Shown piece by piece: positions 18,401 to 26,706 of a DNA stretch of 64,000 nt. The notes beneath the pieces were generated by a model, which made no database searches, was not told where the DNA came from, and saw nothing but the letters and a program-made list of their open reading frames with translations. Within the stretch, counting starts at the first letter, position 1; every line of letters begins with the position of its first letter. Source of the DNA: Marinobacterium_D sp050908845 (GTDB taxonomy: Bacteria > Pseudomonadota > Gammaproteobacteria > Pseudomonadales > Balneatricaceae); NCBI RefSeq assembly GCF_050908845.1, contig NZ_CP194171.1:3720001-3784000 (forward strand). The letters are read 5' to 3'. The translations under genes and the position numbers were made by a program.

Positions 18401-20338
18401 ATGCAGTTTCATCAGAATGGTTTTCACCCCGGCGATCCGCGCTTTTCCGATCCGCAGGACGCTGTTGTAGCCCCGCCCATCAAGCGCCCTCTACCCGAGC
18501 AGGTAGACGTATTGATCGTAGGCTGCGGCCCTGCCGGCCTCAACCTGGCCGCGCAACTGTCTCAGTTCGGCAATATCTCCGTCGCTATCGTCGACCAGAA
18601 AGATGACCGCCTGCTGGTGGGACAGGCTGACGGTATCGCCTGCCGTACCATCGAAATGTTCCAGGCCTACGGCTTTGCCGACCAGATCATTCAGGAAGGC
18701 TACCAGGTCAACGAAGCCGCCTTCTGGAAGCCGGATGCTGACAAGCCGCAGGAAATTTCCCGTTCAGGCAAGGTCCCGGACGTGGCCGACGATCTATCCG
18801 AAATGCCTCACCTGATCATCAACCAGGCCCGTGTACACGACGAGTTCCTGAAAGTGATGCAACAGTCTGCACTCAAGCTGGAACCGCACTACCAGCGCAA
18901 GCTGCTGGGTCTGGAAGTGGATCCGAACGGTGGCGACTATCCCGTGACCGTTCAGCTGGAGCGCATGGTCAACTTCTCCCAGTACACCCAGGAAGTGGAA
19001 ACGGTTAAGGCCAAGTATGTCGTTGGCTGTGACGGTGCACGCTCTGCGGTGCGTACTGCCATCGGCAAGGAGCTGGTCGGCGACCCGCTGAACCAGGCCT
19101 GGGGCGTGATGGATGTGCTGCTGAACACCGACTTCCCGGATATCCGCCTGAAGTCACTGATTCACTCCAACAACGAAGGCAACATGCTGATCATCCCGCG
19201 CGAGGGTGGTTTCATGGTGCGTATGTACGTCGAACTGGACAAGCTGAAAGAGAACGAGCGTGTTGCCCGTGACCAGATGACCGCCGACGTGCTGATCGCT
19301 GCGGCCAACCGTATCCTGGCGCCGTACACGGTCGACGTGAAGCAGGTTGCCTGGTGGAGCGTGTACGAAATCGGCCAGCGTATTACCACGGCCTTCGACG
19401 ACTCCACCGAAGACCGCGCGGCTCGTGTATTCCTGGCCGGTGATGCCTGCCACACCCACAGCCCGAAAGCGGGTCAGGGTCTGAACACCTCGGTGATGGA
19501 TACCTGGAACCTGGGCTGGAAAATGGCTCACGTGCTGAACGGCCTGGCCGACGAAAGCCTGCTCAAGACCTACTCCGACGAGCGTCGCGAATATGGTCAG
19601 GCACTAATCGACTTCGACCGTAAGTTCTCCGCCATGTTCAGCGCCAAGCCGAAGTCCGCCGAGAACCCGGACGGTGTCGACCCCGCCGAGTTCCAGCGCT
19701 ACTTCCAGCTGTTCGGCGAGTACACCGCCGGCGTCTCCATCCAGTACCGTCCGTCCATTATGGTCAGCGAAGGCGTGCACCAGGAACTGGCTACCGGCCT
19801 TACCGTCGGCAAGCGTTTCCACTCTGCACCGGTGGTTCGCCAGGGCGATGCCAAGCCGATGCAGCTCGGTCATTGCCACACCGCCAACGGCGCGTATCGT
19901 GTATACGCCTTCGGTGGCAGCGATGAGCCGATGTCCGATAGCTGCGGCGTGAAAGCCCTGTGTGACTTCCTGGCCGAAGACGCCAAGTCACCGCTGAAGC
20001 TCTACACCCCGGCCGGCGCCGAGGCTGATTCCGTGATCGATCTGCGCGCGGTGTTCCAGCAGCATCACCAGTCGGTGGAAACCTCAACCATCCACCCGGT
20101 ATTGGCACCGCTCAAGGGCACGCTGGGCCTACGTGACTACGAGAAGGTATTCTGCGCCGACAACCGTCCGGAATCATCCGGCGGCGGCAAGGATATCTAC
20201 GCCATGCGCGGTATCAACCGCGAACAGGGCTGCATCGTTATCGTTCGTCCGGACCAGTATGTCGCCGAGGTACTGCCGCTGAATGACTACGAAGGCCTGA
20301 GCAACTTCTTTGCCGGCGTACTTAAACCAGCTAGCTAA
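18401..20338 (+). CDS. mobA: 3-hydroxybenzoate 4-monooxygenase (FAD), MobA-type
   Basis: 645 residues, full length for the phenol-hydroxylase group of class A flavoprotein monooxygenases. The dinucleotide motif VLIVGCGPAGLNLAAQL is near residue 37, the second flavin motif VFLAGDACHTHSPKAGQGLN near 345, and a thioredoxin-like C-terminal domain ends in VVRPDQYVAEVLPL. The start (MQFHQNGFHPG) and many blocks follow Comamonas MobA, which turns 3-hydroxybenzoate into protocatechuate with NADPH and O2. That product is the substrate of LigAB encoded 13 kb upstream. A phenol 2-monooxygenase role is the main alternative. Confidence 0.88.
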   Translation: MQFHQNGFHPGDPRFSDPQDAVVAPPIKRPLPEQVDVLIVGCGPAGLNLAAQLSQFGNISVAIVDQKDDRLLVGQADGIACRTIEMFQAYGFADQIIQEGYQVNEAAFWKPDADKPQEISRSGKVPDVADDLSEMPHLIINQARVHDEFLKVMQQSALKLEPHYQRKLLGLEVDPNGGDYPVTVQLERMVNFSQYTQEVETVKAKYVVGCDGARSAVRTAIGKELVGDPLNQAWGVMDVLLNTDFPDIRLKSLIHSNNEGNMLIIPREGGFMVRMYVELDKLKENERVARDQMTADVLIAAANRILAPYTVDVKQVAWWSVYEIGQRITTAFDDSTEDRAARVFLAGDACHTHSPKAGQGLNTSVMDTWNLGWKMAHVLNGLADESLLKTYSDERREYGQALIDFDRKFSAMFSAKPKSAENPDGVDPAEFQRYFQLFGEYTAGVSIQYRPSIMVSEGVHQELATGLTVGKRFHSAPVVRQGDAKPMQLGHCHTANGAYRVYAFGGSDEPMSDSCGVKALCDFLAEDAKSPLKLYTPAGAEADSVIDLRAVFQQHHQSVETSTIHPVLAPLKGTLGLRDYEKVFCADNRPESSGGGKDIYAMRGINREQGCIVIVRPDQYVAEVLPLNDYEGLSNFFAGVLKPAS

Positions 20339-20356
20339 TAGCTAGAGGTTAAAACA

Positions 20357-20394
20357 AAAGCCCCCTCCCGGATCTGTCAGGAGGGGGCTTTTTG
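20357..20394 (+). terminator. Intrinsic terminator of mobA
   Basis: A 12-bp stem AAAGCCCCCTCC / GGAGGGGGCTTT with an 11-nt loop is followed by TTTGTTT. It starts 19 bp after the mobA stop. Confidence 0.9.
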
Positions 20395-20425
20395 TTTGGG
20401 GAGCCACAGAGCTATCTGGGTGGTG

Positions 20426-20707
20426 TTAAAGATTAATCTGGAAGCGGTTAATCCAGATCTGGCCGGTGATCACGAAAGTGATAATCAGCACCCAGCCACC
20501 CCAGAACAGAATCCGCGGGCTCAGGCGCTCCTGTGCCACCAGGCGAAAGCCATAAACGACAACACCGGCAAAGACGATCTGGGTAGCCAGCAGCGCCAGC
20601 GCCGGGCCTTTGGCGCCGATATCCGGCACCAGCCCCAGCACAACAGCAGCAAAGCCCACCACACCAAAGGTGAGCAGCAGCCAGCTGAAGATGCGTAGAA
20701 AGCTCAT
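20426..20707 (-). CDS. Small integral membrane protein, unknown function
   Basis: 93 residues from ATG 20707 (MSFLRIFSWLLL). The upstream extension of the frame is proline- and serine-rich and not supported. Three hydrophobic helices are evident, roughly residues 3-25, 32-52 and 66-86, joined by short basic loops. It follows the glutaredoxin gene by 13 bp on the same strand and is probably co-transcribed. I do not recognise the family. Confidence 0.7.
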   Translation of the reverse strand: MSFLRIFSWLLLTFGVVGFAAVVLGLVPDIGAKGPALALLATQIVFAGVVVYGFRLVAQERLSPRILFWGGWVLIITFVITGQIWINRFQINL

Positions 20708-20720
20708 AGGCAGCCAGTAC

Positions 20721-21110
20721 TCAGGGCGCGAAGCGCTGCTGCAGGTAGCTGTTGATCTCTTTGGACTCGTACATCCATTCGGTACGACCGTCTTCATGCT
20801 CGATCTTCAGACAGGGAACCTTCACACGGCCACCGCCCTGCTCCAGCGCCTGACGCGCATCGGCATCCTTCTGCACATTGGCCATGCCTATCGGCAGCGC
20901 CAGACGATGAACCTCTTTCTTCACCTTGATGCAGAACGGACAGGTCGCAAACTGGTACAGCGTCAGGTTGCGGCAGTCATCATTCACCTGCGCCTGCGCC
21001 TTCTCATCACGAGAAATCGGCTTGGGCTTGGAGAGCGCTGCGTAGATCAGCATGAAAGGCATCAGCAACCGGCGCAGCAGCCGGAAAAAGAGTCGGATCA
21101 CCAGACGCAT
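20721..21110 (-). CDS. Membrane-anchored glutaredoxin-like protein
   Basis: 129 residues. A basic, hydrophobic N-terminal helix (about residues 3-26) is followed by a glutaredoxin fold with the active-site motif CPFC at Cys57 and Cys60 and the cis-proline region GGGRVKVPCLKIE. It ends with a typical helix, SKEINSYLQQRF. It probably reduces disulfides at the membrane; substrate unknown. It is first gene of a two-gene unit with a small membrane protein. Confidence 0.85.
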   Translation of the reverse strand: MRLVIRLFFRLLRRLLMPFMLIYAALSKPKPISRDEKAQAQVNDDCRNLTLYQFATCPFCIKVKKEVHRLALPIGMANVQKDADARQALEQGGGRVKVPCLKIEHEDGRTEWMYESKEINSYLQQRFAP

Positions 21111-21273
21111 TCAATTTCCTCGTACAATCTTACGGGCGTTTCGTTGAGAGCGCGAAGTCTACCAAAATAGTCGGAGAAATCCTCATGAGAGATTTTGGGG
21201 TTATTTGGCTCTGCGCTCTGCGCTCCGCCTCTGCAACGCCGGTGCCGGCTGCTGACGAATCAAGGGAGTCCGA

Positions 21274-22050
21274 TCACCCCGGCGAATACTTTTCAATACG
21301 CGGTGTGCGAACGATCTCCGGCAACACCAGACCGAACCGGATCGACTTGGCAATCGCAAAACTGCGCCCATGCACATCCAGTTTGTTGAAAATCTGCCGC
21401 CAGTGAAAACGGATGGTGTGAAAGGTGATTCCCAGTATCAAGGCGATCTCCTGGTCGGTTTTGCCTTCCGCCGCCCAATACAGCACATCACGCTCACGTT
21501 CCGTAAGAGCCGGCAGCGAATGCGCGCCGTTCTGAATCATATCCCGATAGCAGACGTGAAAGACCGTGCTTAGAAGGTAGGCTTTGGCCAGGAAGTCGTA
21601 GTCCTTTCGGTCTTGATAAGGATCCGTGCGCGCCAGCCCGACACCCGCGACCTCCCCTGCCTCACCGGGCAGTGAAATGCCAATCCCCGAATTCAGGCCC
21701 GCATCCGCCGCTTGCTGCATCATTTCACGAGCTGCTTTCGGAAGTTTGGGGTCATTCAGTAAGTCGCACCAGAAAAATGGGCCGGGCCCCGACAACACCT
21801 GACGAACGACCGGATCCAACGCCATGTAGTGGTGCTCTTCATAGAAACGCATCCAGTCCTGCGGATAACTGGTTGCCAAACCATGCTGTTTGGGAAGCCC
21901 TAGTGATGGATGGTCCGTGACCAGGCTGTAGGTGATACGGTCATAACCGCTCTGTGACAGGACGGCGCAAAAATACTTAAAGGCCTCTTCTGGCGTTACC
22001 GCAGATTGGATCAACTCAATACACAACTCCAGTTCGTTTATATCGTGCAC
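21274..22050 (-). CDS. LuxR-type regulator with autoinducer-binding domain (solo 1)
   Basis: 258 residues from GTG 22050, chosen because GGGAGG lies five bases upstream and because this length matches the paralogue at 24582; the frame could run back to 22170. The N-terminal domain keeps the acyl-homoserine-lactone pocket pattern: DWMRFYEEHHYMALDPV supplies the Trp, Tyr and Asp-Pro, then FFW. The C-terminal HTH is ALTERERDVLYWAAEGKTDQE onward to NKLDVHGRSFAIAKSI. No luxI synthase is in the window, so it is a solo or pairs with a distant synthase. It is separated from the gene cluster upstream by 607 bp. Confidence 0.88.
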   Translation of the reverse strand: MHDINELELCIELIQSAVTPEEAFKYFCAVLSQSGYDRITYSLVTDHPSLGLPKQHGLATSYPQDWMRFYEEHHYMALDPVVRQVLSGPGPFFWCDLLNDPKLPKAAREMMQQAADAGLNSGIGISLPGEAGEVAGVGLARTDPYQDRKDYDFLAKAYLLSTVFHVCYRDMIQNGAHSLPALTERERDVLYWAAEGKTDQEIALILGITFHTIRFHWRQIFNKLDVHGRSFAIAKSIRFGLVLPEIVRTPRIEKYSPG

Positions 22051-22657
22051 GACAGCCTCCCGTTCACTCACAGATCCCCACAGGGTTGACTGCAAGCCAT
22101 CGTAAACGTACTCCTTTGAACACTGCTCCTGTGTATGAAATGCCGACGATATTAACGGGGAAGAGAGCACGAGAGTGGTGGGAAATAGTTCTCGTCACGG
22201 TCGGCCTCAAACGGAGTTAATACCGCCTGATGTGCCTGGTAGCCCGGCGACCCCGTGCAGGAGCCCGTGGCTTTGCGTGACCGGCTGTGAACTGATCGTG
22301 CCTTTTTCAAACACGTTATAACCCTAGGCAGTTAAGCCCCCTGTATCTATAAGAATTTTTCTTAGTTTTTTAATAGATGAAAATTTGGAACGCTTGTGCT
22401 GACGACTGATCACACAGGATAAAAGCGAACAGGAATCATGCTCTAGAGCCTTGGGTTAATTACTTATAACCCCTAATCATATTGTTTATATATCCGAAAA
22501 TTAGAGGGCCTTGGATTTAATAGAATGAAATCATTGCAATTCGAAAAACAGGCTCGATGAGACTGCCATCACAGCAATAAGCGCACTAGATGAAGAAAGG
22601 TCACCCCTGTTGAACCTCAATCCTTTCTGTTTTTTGAGCTCTGCCCTTCGGAGCATC
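22051..22657. promoter_or_regulatory. 607 bp non-coding region upstream of LuxR solo 1
   Basis: This gap must carry the promoter of the LuxR gene and the 3' end of the operon to its right. The part from about 22310 to 22560 is markedly AT-rich. No convincing ORF, lux-box-like palindrome or strong terminator was found. A small sRNA cannot be excluded. Confidence 0.4.
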
Positions 22658-24562
22658 TCAGGCAGGCGGACGTCGCAGCACATAACGCTTGGCGTTTTCG
22701 TATATCTTTTCGGTCACCGCACTTTCGCAGCCCCACTTGGACGCCATCCGGATCGCATCCTTTCTGCCCTGTTCTTTAAGTCGTTCCACCTCCGCGCCCT
22801 GACGCATCATCTGTTGCGGTCCGTTACGAAACATCATCAACATGCCCATCAGCTGCTCCGCACCCGCTTCGACAATCTCGTCCCGACTCGCAGGCCGGTC
22901 CAGCGTACCAAGACCACCAACCTCCATGGCCACATTCGTCAGCCCTCGATCCATCTCGGTATCAGTGAGCAGCGTACAATTGTGATCAACCTCCATCAGG
23001 TCGTCCGACAGCGTATGGTGCATGTGGCTGATATACACGACGACACCAAAGCGATTACCCTGAAGTGCGTCAAACTGACCAGAGTAAAGAGCTGCCAGCA
23101 GTTTGGGTTGCTCAAAGCGTGTAAAGTCTATGGACGACGTCTGTGAGGTTTCTTCAGTTCGTCCGCTGCTAGCCTGCGCGGGGGCCGGCACCTTGGTCTT
23201 AACCTCCGGCGAAACCAACGTCCCTGTTCCCGCACCGAACGCCTGTCGATTACGCGCTTCGGCGCGCTCGGCAAACTCCTTCAGGGATCTGTTGCGCGCC
23301 GCTTCAATCTCAGCCCGTCGCTTCTGTTCCGCTATAGCGGCTTTGCGTTGACGCTCTGCTATCTGCTCGCGCTCTGCATCGGCCCGTGCCAGAACCGGCG
23401 CCGCTGCCGAACAGGGCATCATGATGTAGTTTGCGGGTAAACCACCGTGGGCTTCCACGAGCAGCCCTTCATAAACACGGCGCACCTCTGCACAGGTGTG
23501 TAGCCTTGCCAGCGGTATCTCGGGCCCGATACACCGGTTTACATGCTCAGCCATTGTCTCCGGAGAGTAACCGGCACAGCCCTGCACCACCCGCGCAACC
23601 TCATTTTTGCCACCAAGGCTGGCAAATACCAACTGACAGTCGGGGCGCTGGTATCCCGGCGGAAGCTGACCGTCGGCGGACGCCGCACGCACCCCGCGCT
23701 CGTAATATGACAGGGCGCTGGCACAGCCGGTGACCTTTTCCGTCAGCGCGTTTTCAGATCCAAAATACCCTTTCACATATCCCTGAAGACATCGGCTCAG
23801 ATGCGCTTCTGCTGATTGACGACCATATCCAATACACGCCTCCCAGTACGCCTCCTTACCACTGATCTCCCGCGTCGCCCGCGCAAAAATATCGCAGCCC
23901 GGCATCTGCTGCTTCGCCTGAGCCCGTGTGATACCAGCTTTTTCATTCAGCACTGCTGCATAGGTGCGGGCGATGGTACTACAGCTGGATGTGGCGATAT
24001 TACCCTCGAAACGGTTGCGCCCCGCGCTCATACCCCGGCTCCAGCGGGCCGACGACATACAGGCGAACACCTGATCGAAATCAGTCGGATCGGTACCGAC
24101 ACAAGGCGCTGAAGCGAGTACTGTCCGTGCAGGCTCTCTGACTGGCTTCGATTTTGGCGGCAAAGAAGGCTTTTGTGCGACTGACCTTGACGGTTCTTTC
24201 GCCTGCGCACGAAGCGCTGCCATCACCTCATCCGTTAGCCCTCCTCCAGGACGAATCTTTGCCGCGCGTTTGAATTTCATTAACGCCAGGCTGGTATCAC
24301 GGTCCATAACGCCATCTCGCTTACCCTTGTAGTAGCCCAGTTGCTGAAGATAGCTCTGAGCTTCTCGCACGATACTGGGCGGCTGAGATTTTCCGGCATA
24401 CGCCAGCAACAGGGTACTCGAGCCCACGGCACTCTGTTTTTCTACCAGGTAGTTCCCCGCGTACGCCGGATAAGTCAAAACTGCGAGCACCGCAGCCAAA
24501 GCAAAAGCGCATCCAAACAACCGGCTTTTTATCGAGCGGAGTTCATTAGATAGCCAAACCAT
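22658..24562 (-). CDS. Secreted cysteine-rich protein with peptidoglycan-binding domain
   Basis: 634 residues. An N-terminal hydrophobic helix (residues about 15-35, ending TYPAYAG) looks like a signal peptide. A PG_binding_1 domain follows, with REAQSYLQQLGYYKGKRDGVMD. The middle holds many cysteines in repeated helical blocks with motifs such as CIGYG, SRCLQGYV and CAGYSPETMAEHVNRCIG. A charged coiled-coil region (about 410-450, rich in Ala/Glu/Arg) precedes a C-terminal domain of unknown type. It is the last gene of a compact minus-strand operon, 19 bp after LuxR solo 2. I recognise no enzyme motif, and a wall-associated structural or sensory role is a guess. Confidence 0.75.
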   Translation of the reverse strand: MVWLSNELRSIKSRLFGCAFALAAVLAVLTYPAYAGNYLVEKQSAVGSSTLLLAYAGKSQPPSIVREAQSYLQQLGYYKGKRDGVMDRDTSLALMKFKRAAKIRPGGGLTDEVMAALRAQAKEPSRSVAQKPSLPPKSKPVREPARTVLASAPCVGTDPTDFDQVFACMSSARWSRGMSAGRNRFEGNIATSSCSTIARTYAAVLNEKAGITRAQAKQQMPGCDIFARATREISGKEAYWEACIGYGRQSAEAHLSRCLQGYVKGYFGSENALTEKVTGCASALSYYERGVRAASADGQLPPGYQRPDCQLVFASLGGKNEVARVVQGCAGYSPETMAEHVNRCIGPEIPLARLHTCAEVRRVYEGLLVEAHGGLPANYIMMPCSAAAPVLARADAEREQIAERQRKAAIAEQKRRAEIEAARNRSLKEFAERAEARNRQAFGAGTGTLVSPEVKTKVPAPAQASSGRTEETSQTSSIDFTRFEQPKLLAALYSGQFDALQGNRFGVVVYISHMHHTLSDDLMEVDHNCTLLTDTEMDRGLTNVAMEVGGLGTLDRPASRDEIVEAGAEQLMGMLMMFRNGPQQMMRQGAEVERLKEQGRKDAIRMASKWGCESAVTEKIYENAKRYVLRRPPA

Positions 24563-24581
24563 ATCAACCTCCCCCTCGTCG

Positions 24582-25352
24582 CTAACCTCTCAGCAGGCGG
24601 GGTGTTCTGATAATTTCGGGTGTCATCAGGTCCAGGCGGATCGCTTTGGTGACAGCATGGTTGCGCCCCGTCACATCAAGCTTGCGAAAGATTTGTCGCC
24701 AATGAAAACGGACGGTGTGGAAGGAAATAGAAAGAATGAGGCCGATCTCCTGATCCGTTTTACCTTCGGCAGCCCAAAGCAGTACATCATGCTCTCGCTC
24801 CGTTAGATCGGGCCGTTGTAGCCGCGACTGTTGTAGATACATCGTCCGGTAGGTTTCGTGGAAGAAGGTTCCCAGCAGGTAAAGCCGCGCCATCAGCTCG
24901 TAATCGTTTCGCTCTGTTGTCTTCTTGTCACGCGCGATGGCAAAACCGGCAACCTCCCCCGCAAGGCCCAGCATTGGAAATGAGATACCGGAGCAGAGCC
25001 CTGCTTCCCCCCCCTCATGCATCAGGCGCTGAGCGTCGTCAGACAGATCAGAATTCGCCACCACATCGTCCCAGAAACAGGGCCGTCCCAAGCGGTATAC
25101 GGTATGCACCACCGGATCAATCTCCAGGTAGCTCTTTTCCGCGTAATACGTCATCCAGTCTTCAGGGTAGCTGGAGGCAAGTCCATGCAGCTTCGGAAGC
25201 CCCAGTGAAGGATGGTCAGTCAGCAGGCTATAAACGACACGGTCATATCCGCTGGATTCCACAATCTGGCAAAAATAACGGAACGCCTCCCCAGGATCCC
25301 TGGCAGAGTGGATCAGTTCTATGCAGCTCTCCAGTTCATTCAAATTAGGCAC
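24582..25352 (-). CDS. LuxR-type regulator with autoinducer-binding domain (solo 2)
   Basis: 256 residues, a close paralogue of the regulator at 21274: shared blocks include SLGLPKLHGLASSYPEDWM, AAEGKTDQEIGLILSISFHTV and RFHWRQIFRKLDV. Pocket residues follow the LuxR pattern (Trp and Tyr in DWMTYYAEKSYLEIDPV, then FW). No luxI is nearby. It is embedded between two genes for secreted peptidoglycan-binding proteins with gaps of about 20 bp each, so the regulator is co-transcribed with them. It probably controls this cluster. Confidence 0.9.
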   Translation of the reverse strand: MPNLNELESCIELIHSARDPGEAFRYFCQIVESSGYDRVVYSLLTDHPSLGLPKLHGLASSYPEDWMTYYAEKSYLEIDPVVHTVYRLGRPCFWDDVVANSDLSDDAQRLMHEGGEAGLCSGISFPMLGLAGEVAGFAIARDKKTTERNDYELMARLYLLGTFFHETYRTMYLQQSRLQRPDLTEREHDVLLWAAEGKTDQEIGLILSISFHTVRFHWRQIFRKLDVTGRNHAVTKAIRLDLMTPEIIRTPRLLRG

Positions 25353-25372
25353 TTGAGCCCCCTTGCCCCCGG

Positions 25373-26506
25373 TTAATAACAGGACACCTGGGATTCGAGT
25401 CTGACGCGCTGAATGTAACCCGAGTCCATGCCGGGCTCCGCGGAATAGCGGTCGGCAAAGCTACTCGCAAAACACTCGCACAACGCACGCCGCTTATCCG
25501 GCGTGTCCTGCTCCGGTGTCCAGAGGGACATATCCGTGCTGATTAACGCGGCGCACTGATCGTAGACATAACCAAATGCCCCATCCGGATTCACGCACTG
25601 CTCCGCAACCCGGGCCTGTACCTCCTCCTTAGCGGAGGAGCGATCATCAAAGCGCTCACCGATATAACGTTGCACCATGCACTGGCAGTCATACAGCTGA
25701 CTCTGCACCGACGACTGTCGGCATGACGCTTCATAATCGCGCGCCTCAGCCACGATATCCGTATCGCTAACGGAGGCCGGCTGCTTGACCCGCTTCATAC
25801 ACGCCATGTACTGCTCGGTGTTCTGATCGTTCGAGTAGATGCTCCAGCAGTCATCTTCCGTTTTCGCCAGCGCGTACGCGCCCTGTACCGAAGAGTGCTC
25901 CTGCTGGGCACTATGAGTCTCCAGTTGGTTTCGTGGGTAATGCGGTGCAGGCGGTTGAGGTGCCTTTTCAATCGTACTCATTCCGGCCGCTGTGGCAGTC
26001 ATTGTCTCTAACGCGACCAACAACGCCGGACTGGGCTGACCAGTGACTCTCATGCCGTTATCGATTTCGAAACGCGCAATCGCCCGGGAGGTTTTTCCAC
26101 CAAAAACACCATCGGGAGGGCCGGGGTTGTAACCGAGTATTTCGAGCCTCAGCTGAATATCGGTCACCTCCTCTCGCGAGTAGTCAGTGCTATAGCGCGG
26201 TGCGACTTTTTGGGCTTTCGGTTGTTGGTAGGCGGGTTCCGGTGGTGGGGGTGGCGGCGTAGCTTGCGCCTCCTGCGCAGAATCGTCGTTACCCTGCTTC
26301 ATATTCTCGACGCCCTGTTCGAGCATATCCTTCGCGAATCCCTTGAACACATCACTCCACTCGTCGGCCTGGAGCGTTGCTGTTAACCCAAACGTGAGCG
26401 TCACAGCAGCAAGCACGCAAACACACTTCGCTGTAACGTACCTTTTCAGTTCGACTACCGATTGACGGGTACGAGCTGAAAACAAAGATGACTGGTTCAT
26501 TGTCAT
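25373..26506 (-). CDS. Secreted protein with proline-rich linker and peptidoglycan-binding domain
   Basis: 377 residues. The signal peptide is VCVLAAVTLTFGLTATLQADE, cut near residue 47. Then come an acidic segment, a proline run (PPPPPPEP), a PG_binding_1 domain (about 110-170, with LRLEILGYNPGPPDGVFG) and a C-terminal half with about ten cysteines in helical blocks. The general plan matches the 634-residue protein two genes downstream, so they may act together. First gene of the operon. ATG 26500 is an alternative start with better spacing from AAGGA. No catalytic motif is recognised. Confidence 0.75.
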   Translation of the reverse strand: MTMNQSSLFSARTRQSVVELKRYVTAKCVCVLAAVTLTFGLTATLQADEWSDVFKGFAKDMLEQGVENMKQGNDDSAQEAQATPPPPPPEPAYQQPKAQKVAPRYSTDYSREEVTDIQLRLEILGYNPGPPDGVFGGKTSRAIARFEIDNGMRVTGQPSPALLVALETMTATAAGMSTIEKAPQPPAPHYPRNQLETHSAQQEHSSVQGAYALAKTEDDCWSIYSNDQNTEQYMACMKRVKQPASVSDTDIVAEARDYEASCRQSSVQSQLYDCQCMVQRYIGERFDDRSSAKEEVQARVAEQCVNPDGAFGYVYDQCAALISTDMSLWTPEQDTPDKRRALCECFASSFADRYSAEPGMDSGYIQRVRLESQVSCY

Positions 26507-26577
26507 TTTTCCTTTTCAGCTATTTGTTGATTGTGGGAAATCGTTACTGTTTAAAAGAATAGGTACGAACCAAGACC

Positions 26578-26607
26578 TTCGTTACTACCATTATTGGTAG
26601 TAACGAA
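26578..26607. repeat. Palindrome flanking the surface-protein gene, left copy
   Basis: A perfect 13-bp inverted repeat, TTCGTTACTACCA and TGGTAGTAACGAA, with loop TTAT. The core TTACTACCA-N-TATTGGTAG recurs at 29415-29434 on the other side of the ELWxxDGT gene. Confidence 0.75.
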
Positions 26608-26660
26608 TTAACTCTTAACTTCGGGCATGTATTGGACGAAACGTAACGATGTTCAAATCT

Positions 26661-26692
26661 ATGAGTCCCGGGGCTGCAGCCCCGGGACTCAT
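26661..26692. terminator. 32-nt perfect palindrome, possible terminator
   Basis: ATGAGTCCCGGGGCTG is followed directly by its reverse complement with no loop. It is 15 bp past the stop of the surface-protein gene. The T-rich tail (TTTTCTTTT) is on the plus-strand side, so it would terminate rightward transcription, although the gene that ends here is leftward. A protein-binding site is an alternative reading. Confidence 0.5.
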
Positions 26693-26706
26693 TTTCTTTT
26701 ATCTGA

